Origin: Aphrocallistes beatrix
Taxonomy: Eukaryota > Porifera > Hexactinellida > Sceptrulophora > Aphrocallistidae
Assembly: GCA_963281255.1 (NCBI GenBank)
Contig: OY725503.1
Span: 2,232,001 to 2,296,000 of the forward strand
Length of the DNA stretch: 64,000 bases
Reading direction: 5' to 3'
The notes under the pieces: generated by a model
Told to the model about the DNA's origin: nothing
Databases searched by the model: none
The model's input: only the letters and a program-made list of their open reading frames with translations
Program-made: the position numbers and the translations under genes
Shown here: piece after piece, positions 11,575 through 24,208 of the stretch
Position numbering within the stretch: position 1 is the stretch's first letter
How the letters are laid out: every line of letters starts with the position of its first letter

Positions 11575-11960
11575 TTATAACCCCAAAAGTTCAGAACAAG
11601 GCCAAAATATCAGTGAAGCTTGTCAAAGACATTCTTGGAATACACCAAAAGTTTCAGAAGACAATTTTTGGGCCGCCTAGTATGTCTGAAAATCGATTCT
11701 TAATCCAATTCTCTTTGGAATTACTTAGCATTGGTGATATTACCTAATTATAGATCTATACTATTAAAATGTCAAGTAAGACTTACTAAATACAGAGAAC
11801 GAAAGATTATTCAAATCGGCCAATCCTTTTAAAGGTTATCACCAAATGGTCACGCAGTACGTACAAAATTCCCGATTTAGCGGTCCGTTGAAAATCCACA
11901 ACTTTAAAATTATGTGTTAGAGCTTAGCGATTTAAACTGCAGAAACAGCTGTTTCCTCTA
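11575..11960. repeat. Left arm of a long inverted repeat (partner 17388-18075)
   Basis: Blocks such as AAACAGCTGTTTC, GATTTAGCGGTCCGTTGAAAA and ACAATTTTTGG recur in reverse order and orientation at 17388-18075. The partner arm is split by a later MITE. The two arms enclose about 5.4 kb and probably mark the ends of one composite element. Confidence 0.65.
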
Positions 11961-12448
11961 CCGGGTGGGCGAAAATAAACAGAACCCAAGTAATTTCGAC
12001 TTCATTATGCCTATGTTTTTTAAACAAATGCAATATTTTTTTAGGATATGGTAGATATATACCCTAAGAGCATTTATGGCAAGCAGTGGAGCACGGAGAA
12101 TAGGATCTATTGTGTCAAGCTCTACTACAAGTTACACTCTTACACAATTTTCCAATACTAAACCCCCATAGACAATCTCGAGCACCACTCTATCTACATC
12201 ACGCCTCCTCAAATTTCTTTTCTGACTCCCTGACTGCATACAACGTTAAGGTTGTTGTTCGGAAAATACCTAATAGTCCAGCACCGCGGGGGGATCCAAC
12301 CGAGAAATTTGAAAAGTATGTAACTTTTTGGTGGTTTTGAATTCTAGGGTGTCCCCTTGACCATAATTAAGCCCATGCCACTTTGGCATGTTTGGGTAAT
12401 TCCGCATTCAGGAAATCCTACTAAATGATCATGTAGAGTGTTGATTTA

Positions 12449-12905
12449 CAGGGTGCGCCAAAAAAATTGAGACAAAACACAAAACGATGCAATAACTAGA
12501 ATTTTATGTGAATCTTAGTTATACCACAAGAGTATCATCACAATGCTATTATCTTCACATTTTATTCAAAAAGAGCTCCTTTAGCATCTACACATTTTTT
12601 AAGGCGCATCTTAAACGAATCAATACAGTTATTAACAAGGGTACTTTGAAGCTGATCCCAAGTCTGCTGAATCCTTCGCTTCAACGCTTCCAAACTTTTT
12701 TTGGGTTTTCTGTAGACCTCAGCCTCGAGAATACTCCATATCCCATAATCAGGTGGATTGAGGTCTGAGGAATTTGGTGGCCAGTCGTTCTTGTCCCAGA
12801 ATTCGATATTTTCAGATTTAAGATAATCAGAGCAAATTTTAGCAGTATGACAAGGAGCTCCATCTTGCTGATACATTAACTTGTTCTTACGACAAAAAGG
12901 AACTA
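12449..12905 (-). pseudogene. mariner transposase C-terminal fragment
   Basis: The minus strand encodes about 104 residues: QDGAPCHTAK (second catalytic Asp region), then about 34 residues to WPPNSSDLNPPDYGIW, which contains the third catalytic Asp position of the DD34D type, then a helical C-terminus. The plus-strand left end CAGGGTGCGCCAAAAAA resembles a mariner terminus. The N-terminal HTH half and the other terminus are missing, so the copy is 5' truncated. This stretch has no internal stop, which suggests a fairly young insertion. Confidence 0.8.
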
Positions 12906-13434
12906 CGATGTCCCCTAAAATGTTATAAGGTTACTCCAAAATTTGGAGATCGGAATGTTTTAACATTCCTAGCCGTTGCTAGGAACGGGCAACCAAAATA
13001 ATTCTCCAAATATGGTCAATATATATATCAAATTGCTGGAAATTTAGTGCTGGAAACGAATTCAGCAATCAAAAGAATATATTTTGATAGATTCAATCCC
13101 GGTGATATCACATTATTAAAATGTAAAATTCAAATATTAATAATTCGTTCAAAAATTAATATTTTAATTTGAAATTTGAAATAGAAAATACACCAAGGCT
13201 GAAATAAACGTAGTTTAAAGGAAAAGTATTTATCATGAATATTTCATGAGATATTAACCAAAAACTGAGACCTAAATTTGATGTGTCACTGCTAACTCAT
13301 TTTGTGAAAATTTAAAATTTTAAACATAAATATGAAACACACCAACTCTCTTCTTTCCACTGGTATAATTATTTTTGATCTAGGACGAATACTTTTCGAG
13401 TTATAAGCGATTAAGTGCGACTTCGAATCCGCTG

Positions 13435-13468
13435 CTAAGATAACACTCGTCGCCGAGTGTTATCTTAG
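13435..13468. repeat. Perfect 15 bp stem hairpin
   Basis: CTAAGATAACACTCG, loop TCGC, then CGAGTGTTATCTTAG. It is a perfect inverted repeat with a 4-base loop inside the inverted-repeat element. Function unknown. Confidence 0.85.
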
Positions 13469-14089
13469 GTTTAGAAAATTCATATGACCGCCCCCTGATA
13501 ATAAATACCCATGCCTCCCAATATCGGTTGGACCAGCCATTACATACTCAATTGGGTTTAAATGTTGATATTCGTACTCAGCATTAAATTTGGAGAAATT
13601 TGAGTGGTCACATGACCATATTTGAGCTGAATATTTTCTTTGACGACGCAGGAATGTGCAACATTCCGACTCAAACCTCCTGGTAACCCCATCAAGTGAC
13701 CCCTTGTTTCGCTCCTTATATTCCATGAGTTCAAATAAACATAAATCAACACTCTACATGATCATTTAGTAGGATTTCCTGAATGCATATTATTCGTATT
13801 TTTCGAACAACAACCTTAACGTTGTATGCAGTCAGGGAGTCAGAAAAGAAATTTGAGGAGGCGTGATGTAGAGTGGTGCTCGAAATTGTTTTGGGGGTTT
13901 AGTATTGAAAAATTGCAATGTCATTGTGGGATGAGGAGAGGTGACATACACTAACTATCAGAATGGAGGAAAGCCCCATACTAGACTATGCCATATGACA
14001 AGTTTGACCATGATTGATGTCGGATTGACTGAGAAATTAAGCGATAAGTCGTGCTCATATCTCGCTGCTAACTTCACACTCGTACAGGA

Positions 14090-14490
14090 TACCTAGCCCA
14101 GTTCTGGTTTCAACAAGATGGAGCAACCCCTCATACCCCCAACAAAAGCCTGGAATGGACAAGAACCACTTTGGAAGCCGAGTAATCAGCCGGAGAAGTG
14201 CAAATGAGTGGGCACCCAACTCACCGGACCTCAGTCCTCCAGATTTTTATCTCTGGGGGTTCCTGAAGGACAGAGTTTATGCTACAAAGTCCAGGACACT
14301 CCGTGAACTCGAGACAGATCCAGGAGGAGATAAGAAACATCTCAAGGACAATTTGCAAATCCGTTTTAGAAAACTTCGTTCTTCGACTGGAAAAATGCGC
14401 AGATCTAAATGGACACCATCTCGAACATATTCTATAGATAAAAAACTACTTGAGTTAGGATATTATAGACTTGCATTATTGTATTAAATA
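14090..14490 (+). pseudogene. mariner-like transposase C-terminal fragment
   Basis: The plus-strand reading has WAPNSPDLSPPDFYLWGFLK followed by DRVY and a helical segment starting TLRELE. This is the third catalytic Asp block of a mariner lineage different from that at 12449. A shifted frame just upstream gives a DGATPHT-like piece, the second Asp region, so at least one frameshift is present. Remnants of the C-terminal part run to 14487. Confidence 0.7.
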
Positions 14491-14576
14491 ATTGTGAAAT
14501 CTTGATGCTCTACTCTTAATGAAAGTTGAGAAATAGCACTTTTGTTACAGGTTCTGATTTTTATGGCCAATCCGGT

Positions 14577-14765
14577 ACCTTGATAATATCATGTTTCGAG
14601 TATAACCTGTGGATTATGAGTTAGCTGTTTAAAAAGCAGAAAACCGCCGAAATTGTGAGAATTTTGGAATTTTCTCAAAAAATAGGAAATTTCTCAAAAA
14701 ATTTCAGTATCGAGTAATCGTCTAAAGTTTGAAAACGTACTGCTGCGTTTTATTATTAATATTAA
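14577..14765. repeat. Inverted repeat arm (partner about 17205-17385)
   Basis: The run ACGTACTGCTGCGTTTTA and the adjoining AAATTTCTCAAAAA and GGATTATGAGTTAGC blocks recur inverted at 17205-17385 (AAAACGCAGCAGTAC). This second, inner pair lies within the longer 11575/18075 inverted repeat. Confidence 0.65.
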
Positions 14766-14902
14766 AGCTCATTAATATTTAATTTAATATTAAAATCCAC
14801 ATTTTTTGTTGAATATAGTATGGTGTAATTTTCGTCAAATAAGGATAGGAATGGTTTGTTATACTTTCTACACTGCATCCTAGGTTGCTCGTTAATATAT
14901 AA

Positions 14903-15660
14903 CAAGCGCGCTTCGCTTGCTTGCGCTGCGCGGCTTGCTGACAATTTGTTACCACAGAGTCTGCTTGCGGGTGCCTAGAGTTACGCAATCTAGCCTATTT
15001 TGAGAATTTGTTTACTTTATATAAATATTGTAAACAAACGTTAACAAATAATGGCTCATATAGCTTCAGAAATATAATATTCGAAATCTAAAGCCCTGAA
15101 ACCCCGAAACCCGTGTCAACCGTTAGAAGCCAGTCTCTAGCCTATGATTTGTTTACTTTATGTAACTTTTGTAAATGGTAGTAAACAAATAATTTATCAT
15201 ATTGATTTGAAAATATAATATTCGAACTCTGCACCCTTAAAACCCCATGTCAACCGTTGGAAGCTGTCTCTAGAAAATTCATCAAATGGTGTTAAAATAT
15301 GTATATAAAGGTGTGAAAATATACACAAAACCTTTTTTATTGCTATACACTGTAGTAATATAATTGAGACATCTATTCAAGTTATTGCTTTGAAGTATTA
15401 ATAACAATGACATCCTACGTACAATATTGTTGTACAATGATTTCTATTGTGAGAGTGAAACCATTTATAGTATTGCTTAGAAAGCTGTGAAAATCTTTTT
15501 CCATTTTTTTGAAAATTTCGCTTAGATCTTAGATCAGAAATTAATCGTAGATTCATCATTTGACACCCACATTCCAATTTTCGTATCTCTACTACTTACC
15601 AATTCATCAATCAATTCGGACAAACAAACAAAAAAATCCAAGTGTTTTAATATAACCTGA
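14903..15660 (-). mobile_element. Helitron-like family B copy, reverse
   Basis: The left end CAAGCGCGCTTCGCTTG is the reverse complement of the tail, preceded by A (target T on the element strand). The body contains the family B blocks with CCATGTCAACCGTTGGAAGC, and the head GTTTTAATATAACCTGA lies near 15660. The exact 5' terminus is degraded. Confidence 0.65.
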
Positions 15661-16099
15661 GATCCAGTACCTTCGCTTTCATTTATGGTTAATTTTTGCT
15701 ATATCTAGGCAGCCCTCACTATTCACGTATTTACCATTTCCCCGAATATTTGCGGTTATAATGAACGCATTATAGTAGCAATAACATTACAGCTATTTTC
15801 CATACTTGAAATTTTGATCATTCGTGTGATAATATTAATAATCACATAATGTAAGTAGGTCTTTAATCTAGGAACTTAATTCCTGTTTTTCCAAAAACTT
15901 TTAGTTTCGCTGTTCTCGGTATACCGAAAACATCGACAGTTGGCATGATTGTAGAGGCCATGCTTCCTCTCCTCAGCGTTAAGAATTTGGATTGTATCAC
16001 TTCCAAGTTTCACTGAAATATAGTTGGCATCGTCTCTCAACTCTTTAGAAGCCATCATGCACGATAGAAGCAACCTTTTACATCGTGTATGTTGAAATA

Positions 16100-16572
16100 C
16101 ACTACCCTACCAAAAGCATTCGTACACCTCAATATTTCCCATTAAAATAGTACTAAATGCGTCTATTACTGAACTGTCATGAAGTTAAACTAGACAAGAT
16201 ACAGTATATTTGATTTCAAATTCGTATTCTACGCATTTGAATTACCTATTTTAGAGTTTTCAAATCAATTAAGTTTTAACTATGCCGAAATTTATCATCC
16301 TGTGCTACCCTGTGTCACCTATCACCATCTGTTACAGTGGTTGAGACTCTAGAAAAGTGGTACATGGTGGCACAGGTCGAGAATTTAACCTTGGCAATTA
16401 GCAATTGATTTGAAACTTCGAAAATAGGTCATTCAAATGCGTAGAATACGAATCTGAAATCAAATATACTATATCTCATATTTTAACTGCATGATCATTC
16501 TTTAATATAGCCATTTTAGTACTATATTAATGGGAAATATTGAGGTGTACGAATACTTTTGGTAGGGCAGTG
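16100..16572. mobile_element. Tc1-type MITE (family C), complete
   Basis: Ends CACTACCCTACCAAAAGCAT and, inverted, CACTGCCCTACCAAAAGTAT are flanked by TA at 16098-16099 and 16573-16574. The inverted similarity extends well into the element (GAATACGAATCTGAAATCAA near the right third). Confidence 0.85.
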
Positions 16573-17204
16573 TATTGCATGCCCAAGTGAAAATGTGGGG
16601 TCCTATGAAAGATCTAGTGGTTCTAGAGAAAATCCAGGGGAAGGAAGCCAGATAATATCCAGAGAGCCATAAAACTTTCCGGGAGAGAGGCACCAAGAAA
16701 TATCTGGGGCCCAGTGTCCCCTATGCCCATAGAACACAACGCTACTGCTTTGCATTTCCCACTTTTCAACAGATTATAAAATGACCGATTACCGAGCATG
16801 GCAATCAAAATCAGTCAAGCTATCTCGGTGATTTAACCCAATTTGCACTTGGGATTTTTCTATTAATAGTAACTACACCAACCTTGTATGGCTTCCCTAC
16901 TAAAAATAGGTCAAACCGGAAATGACGCAGCAAAATTCCTTGGCAACAAAGGGTTTTAAGATATAGTATATATCATCATATTAAAAAATATAATAGATGC
17001 ATTTGTACTTCAGCCAAAATGAACTTGTTAAGAGAACGAAATTACTGTCTCTCATAGTTTTAAATATAATAAACAACTAGCAACTTCGCTTACAGTTTAG
17101 AAAACCCATATAAAGTATAGCGAACTATTCCTTATCAATTATTTGACGAAAGTGACATCATATAGCATTCAACAAAAAATGTGGATTCAATATTAAATCA
17201 AATA

Positions 17205-17385
17205 ATAAGGTGCTTCAACATTAATACTAAAACGCAGCAGTACATTTTCGAACTTTAGACGTCTACTTGAAATTTATTTTTTTGAGAAATTTCTCAAATA
17301 CTCTCAATTTCGGCGATTTTCTGATTTGGCAACGGCTATCTCATAATCCATAGGTTTAACTCTGAACATTATATTATCAAGGTTT
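17205..17385. repeat. Inverted repeat arm (partner 14577-14765)
   Basis: Carries AAAACGCAGCAGTAC, GAGAAATTTCTCAAA and CTATCTCATAATCCATAGG, the reverse complement series of the arm at 14577-14765. Confidence 0.65.
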
Positions 17386-17387
17386 AA

Positions 17388-18075
17388 GAAACAGCTGTTT
17401 CTGCAGTTTTAATCGCTTAGCTCAAACACATACACTACCTGACCGAAAGTATTATAATAGCCCAGATTTTCCCATCATAATAATAACAAAATTGGTATTT
17501 TGGTCTAGGAGAATTCATTTAAACTATGCCATTTACTGCACTTTGATATAAATAAAGTATCTTCAGAAAGCTTATATTCTGGATAATTCGAATATAATAT
17601 CAGAAAAGCATTAAATGGCATAATTTAGATAGCTTCTCATTCACAAGTATGCCCATTTTATTATAATGATGATGAAAAAATTCGGGGTGTTCCAATCCTT
17701 TTTGGCCAGACAGTGTAGTTTTAAAGTTCTGGATTTTCAACGGACCGCTAAATCGGGAAATATTGTTTGTAATGCGAGATCATTTGGTTATTACTTTTTT
17801 GAACGGATTGTCCGATTTGAAAATTTATATATATATAGCGAGTCTTACTTGACATTTAATAGCATAGAATATCTTTAATTAGTTGATATAACCAATTCTA
17901 ATTAATTCCAGTGAGAATTGTATTAACAATCGGATTTTTGGACATAAGGAGCCAAAAAATTGTCTTCCGAAACTTGGACTTTCTTGGATTTTGATAGGTT
18001 TCGAGGATGCCTTTGTCTACCTTCACTGATATTTTGGCCTTGTTCGAGATTTTTTTGGTTTTCGTTCATTATTCT
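17388..18075. repeat. Right arm of the long inverted repeat, split by a MITE
   Basis: Reverse-complement counterpart of 11575-11960. The arm is interrupted at 17433-17715 by a TA-flanked MITE and resumes with TTTTAAAGTTCTGGATTTTC. Confidence 0.65.
17433..17715. mobile_element. Tc1-type MITE, variant of family C, complete
   Basis: Ends CACTACCTGACCGAAAG and, inverted, CACTGTCTGGCCAAAAAGG are flanked by TA at 17431-17432 and 17716-17717. Removing it makes the two halves of the surrounding inverted-repeat arm contiguous. Confidence 0.8.
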
Positions 18076-19690
18076 TGGACTATAAATTGATTACTATATT
18101 GTTCAAAAAACTTCATACAATCAAAACTTTTTTTACATATTTCGTTATTTCTTATTATTTCTATTATTTATGGTAAACAGAATCAAGAACTATATATATC
18201 GTTTTTTTATAGTTTGGACCTGTAAAGAAATTGGGAGAAAAATTTTTTGCCAATGCTTTGTTGAAAATATAATAACCCAATTTAAAAAAATATTATTTTA
18301 AAATTGCAATCTTCAGAAATATTTGTCGTAGTTATGGTTTTCTTCAGGTTATTTTTGAGGGCGTTTGGGAAGTGGAAAGTCCTACTTTTCTGATGGGTGC
18401 ACAGCATCCAACTGGGGGCTTGAGGGCGTTGTAAGCACCCCAGTGGGGCAAAGCTCCTTGAAACTAATAACATTTATTTTATCATATATCATAATTCAAC
18501 AAAATTCTATTAAACTTCTCTAGAAAATGACACAAAAAGTAAATTACTTTATAGAGTGTAAATCTAATATTAATTTGTCTCTTACAACTGCTGACATTTT
18601 AGTTAATGTTTCATGCAGTGGATGCTGGTTATAAGGGCATGGTCGGGAATTGCAAATAATGATCTTATAACTGGCATGCACTTCGCCATAAATTATAGAG
18701 TATATATCAACCGTTTTCGAATAGTGTTCTTTTATCCGGCATGTTATTATAACCGTATGGAATGTTATTATATCCTGTAAAAATTCAATGGAACAGAATA
18801 CAATAGATTCGGGAAATAGAGTTAGGATTCTTCCAACCGGCATCTACTATATTTCCTAAATAAAATTCCGCTATGCCAGCTCTACTTATTTCGAACGCTC
18901 TTTTTCGTTTGGCATGTAAGTATGTGGCTGGTTCTTTTCCGAACTACACGAATGAATTACTAACTATAGGTGTTCTCCGTATTAAAAGACCGTTTTTGAA
19001 TGGCGAAGAAATGCGATAAAGTTTTTTTCGATTACTAAAGTTCAGAAATAGTATGTTTTTTTGAAATTATTGTTGATTTTAAGTTTAAACATTGTTAATG
19101 TTTAAAAATAAAATCAAAAATTTCGAACTCTCAAATTATATTTCAGCTAGAATAAATGATCCTGGTTTTGGTTAGAAGTTTGACAATATAATGAACCCGA
19201 TTCTAATATTTTTATGGAATAGTATTATAATATTTTCGAATTCAAAATCTCTGTCAATCTTTCGGACAATCTCAAAAATGAACCATATTTATTTTATATT
19301 CGGTAAAATGTGTAGATTTTCCAATATCACAAAAAGTCTTTTTGGGTCATGAACTTGCCAATTCTTCACCAAAATTATAATTCTCTGCCAAAATCCAAAA
19401 AAGACCCCGAAGGGGACTTTTATGATGCCAAAATTGCCACATGAATCAACTTGTAATCGACCTTTTTGCAGAAATTTCTAACCTATAAATTGCTACAATC
19501 CTTTGCAGCAACACAACTCAGTGAGTTTTTCTAATCAGTAAATCTAAAGAATAGTAAGAAAAAGTTGAGTAAAGCAAGAAATAGTTCAATACATAGCATT
19601 CTATACATAAGGCAATGGCAGTCACTATTTTTTTGGACCAGGGATTGCTTAGTATATTCAAATTTACATTCATCCTTTAGACGTTATATA
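18076..19690. other. No gene recognised (intron 2)
   Basis: AT-rich intron sequence. A slightly GC-richer patch at 18350-18465 (GGGGCTTGAGGGCG, CACCCCAGTGGGGC) is unassigned. Minus-strand reading frames of up to 99 codons here resemble nothing I know. Confidence 0.4.
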
Positions 19691-20095
19691 CACTAACCGG
19701 ACAAAAGTATTTATACACTATATTATTCCCCATACAAATAGTACTAAATTGGATCTTTTCATGAAGGGAAAAGAATTCAAACTCTAAGAGCTATTAAGAG
19801 TCTGATTTAAGATTCGAAATCTTCACATTCGAATTAGTAATAGTTGAAGATTTCTAATAAATTGCTCAACCCAATGAGTAACATTATCAACCTGTGCCAC
19901 AAGGAGCAGTACATTACCATCATGTATAGTGATAAAAATGGACATATGTGGCACAAGGTGGCAGTGATTGATAATTTGAAAGCATTGGGAATTAATAATT
20001 GACCATTTCGGAGTTTTAATCTTCATTAATAGACCCATTTTAGTATTAAATGCACATGAGATAATGAAGTGTGCAAATACTTTTGCCCGGGTAGT
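19691..20095. mobile_element. Tc1-type MITE (family C), complete
   Basis: Ends CACTAACCGGACAAAAGTAT and, inverted, CACTACCCGGGCAAAAGTAT are flanked by TA at 19689-19690 and 20096-20097. The interior matches the 26222-29877 copy in inverted orientation. Confidence 0.85.
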
Positions 20096-20284
20096 GTATG
20101 ATTAATTAAGCATTTTAAGTGACCCCACTCACATATATGACCATTAATTGTCAAGACATATTTGATCTTTGTAATTATTTTTATTCCGGAGAAAACAAAT
20201 ATGACATAATATAAATATTAAGCTCATAAATACAAAATAAACATTGGATTTCGAGAAGTACTAATGAGACGGACTTCTACTTCT

Positions 20285-20505
20285 TGATGGCAGACTATGG
20301 ATTGACTTAGTTTGAGAGATAGGCTTGACTTAGTTTGAGATAGGCTCGATTTAGCTTGAGAGCTATACTGGACTTAGCTTAGTTTGAGAGACAGACTTGA
20401 CTTAGCTTGAGAAACAGACTTGACTTAGCTTGACGATAGACTTGACTTAGCTTGAGACAGACTTGACATAGTTTGAGAGACAGACTTGACCTGAGACGTT
20501 ATAAG
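20285..20505. repeat. Tandem repeat, about 22-24 bp unit
   Basis: About nine imperfect copies of CTTGACTTAGCTTGAGAGACAGA. Nothing suggests it is coding. Confidence 0.85.
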
Positions 20506-20719
20506 GGAACGTTAGTCTATAGTCACACATTTCAGACCTCTACAGCATGATGAAGTCGACTAAATAAACAAATAATATTATTAAATTAGTTCTTGAATTT
20601 AGCAAGTTTAGTTTACTGTTATCATGTTTCAATACTACGGTAGTGCCTTATATAGCGGTCTTAACTTAATTATATAATGAACAATTGAATACAGTGAAAA
20701 AAGCTTGAATGTGCAAAAT

Positions 20720-21060
20720 GCCTCAAAGTATACAATGGACTAATTCCAGAGTAGCACATGCCAAATGAATATGAATAGTATGGGAAGAGCCAGAATAAAG
20801 TTTCAAAATTTCTTCTAAAGGTGCAGATACATCGTCGTTAAAATGACTATTCTTTTCTACCCAATTCACATTGAACATTTTCCAAACATCATTAATGAAT
20901 TTCAAGAACTCAACAGTTTGGTTCTCAAAATGTTTTTTCCATGTTATAAGCTAACTGTTCGACATAAGTTGACTCATGGGAAACCTTAAGGGCCAAATTT
21001 ATATTTTTCCTTTCCAAGCTAATAGCCAGCAGGCTTTTGTTGTTAATTTGGGGCACTTCT
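20720..21060 (-). pseudogene. Possible P-like (THAP-type) transposase fragment
   Basis: The minus-strand reading includes KFINDVWKMFNVN followed by FNDDV, after an upstream piece NINLALKVSHES. P-element and THAP9 transposases have a segment of lysine-rich M-x-V-x-L-A-x-(Q/K)-V-x-S followed by an F-x-x-(L/I)-(I/N)-D-x-x-(F/W)-x-x-x-N block, so this order is consistent. A stop separates the two. The similarity is limited and could be coincidental. Confidence 0.4.
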
Positions 21061-21759
21061 AAATAAATTGCATTTATCCAAATTAGATAGGGTTCTTATG
21101 CACATGTTTTTGGAGTAACGAGGATTGCATTCACTAAATTGGGGGAAGGTGAACACTTTTTCGTAATCTTTCAAATTCAGTCAATTGTTTCTAACAAACT
21201 TGAGTAAATGCATGATTCTAGAATAATAGCATTACGTAAGTCTTAATAAACCACTCACCTTTGGAATCTTGTTGTTTTAGTAGTCATCACAGGTCTTGGA
21301 ATGGCTTGATACCATTTTCACGAAGTGCACCATATTTTGGTAAATAAACAAAACTTCATGAAGTGTTCTAATCCTCTGTAATTGGAAGTAAAGCCAGGCG
21401 CGACACAAGACATCTCGTCCAAATATTATTTAATGCAATTAGTGTTGTCAGATGAGATTATAAATGAGTAATAGAAATGATATACAATAAAACAATACGT
21501 AAGTGTAATACACTAGTGTTTTATGTGAAGTAAATATAAATATTGTGGTTATATAATATTTTCAAAATGAATATTTAATCAACCATGAGCACAAAATATG
21601 TAATATATAGTTGATAATAACAGTTTTGATTTAGCGGTTTTAGGATTAAATATACTAAGCAATCCATGATACTAATTTTTTAGTGACTGCAATTGCCTTA
21701 TGTATAGAATGCTATGTTCAATATTTATTACTTTCGTCTTTATGTAAACTTCTCAGTTT

Positions 21760-22165
21760 TCTGTAATAGCCAGGGCATCAGAGAGAATCAGAGAGGCCCT
21801 GGCCACTGCTAGAATTTAGACTACGATTCCAATAATTTAAAACATGAGAACTGATAAATATTATACGATTATGTGAATACAAACGAGCTTTAATTGATAC
21901 TTTTCTAGCCTTTTTCTGTGCGAATGCATCCATTAATGAGGTAAAATCTGATCTTCGTGCAATATCATAATTGATATTAAGCATGGCCAGCCCAGTTAAA
22001 CGCTTTGCATAGTTGAACGGTGGTAATTTGAACTTGCTTCAAAACATTGAAGGTGCGTTTCCCTGAATCCACTGATGTGGGCATACTAACAGAAATATGT
22101 GGTGCAATTATGGTATTTGGAAACATTGCAGATAGCCCGTTCGAGTATTTCTCGAAGCAATTCCT
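21760..22165 (-). pseudogene. hAT transposase C-terminal dimerisation fragment
   Basis: The minus strand reads PNTIIAPHISVSMPTSVDSG, then KRTFNVLKQV, and after one frame change LNINYDIARRSDFTSLMDAF followed by AQKKARK. This is the hAT C-terminal dimerisation region (LP-x-(S/T)-x-A-S-x-E-R-x-F-S, then L-x-x-L-x-I-E, then the terminal F-A-x-x-K-A-R). A Helitron-like copy (22185-22996) truncates it upstream. Confidence 0.75.
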
Positions 22166-22184
22166 TTAGATTGCACCCGTATAA

Positions 22185-22996
22185 TCTATATATTAAAACA
22201 CTAGGATTTTCTTTGTTGTTTTGTTTGTTTGTCCGAATTGATTGTAGAATTGACAAGTCGTAGGGATACGAAAATTGGCATGTAGGTGTCAAATGATGAA
22301 TTCACGATTAAGTTCGAAGATCTAAGAGAAATTTTCACACCTCTGCAAAAAAAATGGAAACATTTTTCACACCTTTTCTATACAATACTATATATGTACG
22401 GCTTCACTCTCACAATAGAAATCATTTTACGATACTATTGTAGGCTGTCATTGTTTTTAATACTTCAGAGCAATAGTTTATATAGATGTCTCAATTATAT
22501 TAGAATGTATAGCAATAAAAAAGGTTTTGTGTATATTTTCAAACCTTTATAATACATATTTTAACAACATTTGATGAATTTTTAAAAAATCGCTAGAGAC
22601 TAGTTTCTAACGGTTGACATGGGATTTTTAGAGGTGTACAGTTCGAATATTGTATTTTTGATTCTATGTGATATATTATTTGTTAAATTTTGTTTACGAC
22701 AGATGCATAGAATAAACGAATTCTAAAAATAAAAATAAAAATAATAAAAATAAAAAAAAAAGGCTAGAGACTGGCTTCCAACGATTAGCATGGGGTTTTC
22801 AGGGGTGTTGATTTTGAATATTATATTTCGAACCTATATGAGAAATTATTTGTTAAATTTTGTTAACAATATTTACATACTACAGTAAACAAATTCCCAA
22901 AACAGGTTAGATTGACTAACTCCATGCACCCACAGGTTACTCTGCGAACACAAAGTGTCCGCAAGCCGCGCAGCGCAAGCGAGCGAAGTGCGCTTG
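22185..22996 (+). mobile_element. Helitron-like family B copy, full length
   Basis: It starts TCTATATATTAAAACACTAG after A (22184) and ends CGAAGTGCGCTTG before T (22997). It carries the complete family B body, including the GTGTGAAAATATG-like repeats and an A-rich expansion near 22725-22762. It is inserted in a hAT relic. Confidence 0.75.
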
Positions 22997-23149
22997 TATC
23001 TAATAAACTAGTTATACGTCCGTTAATTATAATCAAATCGTACTTTTCACTAAATGTTGAAAATACAGTTACTGTTATGGGTCCACAAGAACACTACATA
23101 ATCCAAATATTGTAAAATATATTATATAATTAATTATGATCATGAACCC

Positions 23150-23248
23150 TGTCTATTTTTGTGAGACCTTGGAGGGTGAGGAGGCCCCCTTGGAGCTGGA
23201 GGTCCGGGCCAAATGACCCTGCTGGCACCCCTCTCATAGGGCCTGGTA
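23150..23248. mobile_element. Possible hAT end fragment, GC-richer
   Basis: A short patch (GGAGGCCCCCTTGGAGCTGG, then GGGCCTGG) resembles the terminal region of ZMYM1-like hAT elements. No partner end or duplication was found. Confidence 0.3.
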
Positions 23249-24208
23249 ATAGGTTTAGTTGGATAATTTTATCTTGCTTTCAGTTTCTAAATGCTGCATT
23301 CATCTTTCCTCTAGGCTTAATTTAGTATACATGATCTATTCTGGTCTTGGTTAATTTAGTAGTATTCTTATTGTTCAATAATGCTCCTTGATTTAAATCT
23401 GATTTAACGTTGTTGCTAATAAATGCTATAGATCTTGCCACATTAAAGTTTGCGGATGCTGTTGTATGTAGTTGAGTTTGTAGTGGAGTTTGCAAATGCT
23501 GTAGTAGTTGAGTTTATTTTACAATTTGCAAATGATGTAGCTATAGACATTATCAACACTATTGCCACTTTTGCTTGTAAATTGTTTATGCTCTAGCTGT
23601 TTATGTTTCGTTTGATTTTCAGATGGTTGTCATTGTTTTTCATCCTTTTTCATTTTTCACTCTCTTGTTCTCTGCTATATTCTTCGTAGAATTCTGTCAG
23701 TTATTTTGTTGGCATGTCCATACTGATTGAAATTTCTTGATTTTGCGTTTTGCCACTTGCGCTCTTTTTTTAATTTCTTTCATGCCGGATAAAAGAACAT
23801 TATTCTGGTGCGTTGTAAAGTGTTGTATAAGTTTAGATAATATTTGCTTTCAGATTCTTGGTCTTTAGTTAAGGTGGGTTCTACTTCTACTGTATTGTGA
23901 TGCCTCTCTGATAGTTGTAGTTTTTTTGTTCCAATGAAGACTTGTCCAATTTGGTTGTATTTGCTGTTCTATATTTGGTAGAGTAGGTATGTACATCGAT
24001 ATATGAGTCATGTATTGATGTGCACGTTAATTTGTTCTTCTATGATCACTTTTTATTGCCTACATCACGTGCTGGAGTAGCTTGGACATCGGAAGATGGT
24101 ATAGTTTCAATGTTTGGTTTTGCAGTATAGGTTAGCAGTTGCATGATGGGTGGCAATGGTTTAATTGGCATAAGGCTGTTTTCCCTGGATTCGTAAGGCT
24201 TAATTGTT
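23249..24208. other. No gene recognised (intron 2)
   Basis: T/G-rich intron sequence with short internal repeats such as GTAGTTGAGTTTG. No coding signal or element end was identified. Confidence 0.4.

Larger units (their letters stand above)
12110..13950. mobile_element. Inverted-repeat bounded element carrying a mariner relic
   Basis: 12160-12275 (CACGCCTCCTCAAATTTC, then GACTCCCTGACTGCATACAA) is repeated inverted at 13800-13905. The block AGGAAATCCTACTAAATGAT (12410-12449) is repeated inverted at 13745-13787. About 130 bp between the two blocks on the left has no counterpart on the right. The interior contains a truncated mariner. Confidence 0.6.

Noticed and set aside
13435..13468. The perfect hairpin as a bacterial-type terminator or small RNA
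   Set aside because: Eukaryotic context, no U tract, and it lies inside an inverted-repeat element.
20285..20505. Tandem units as a CRISPR array
   Set aside because: Units are contiguous and variable without unique spacers; a simple minisatellite.
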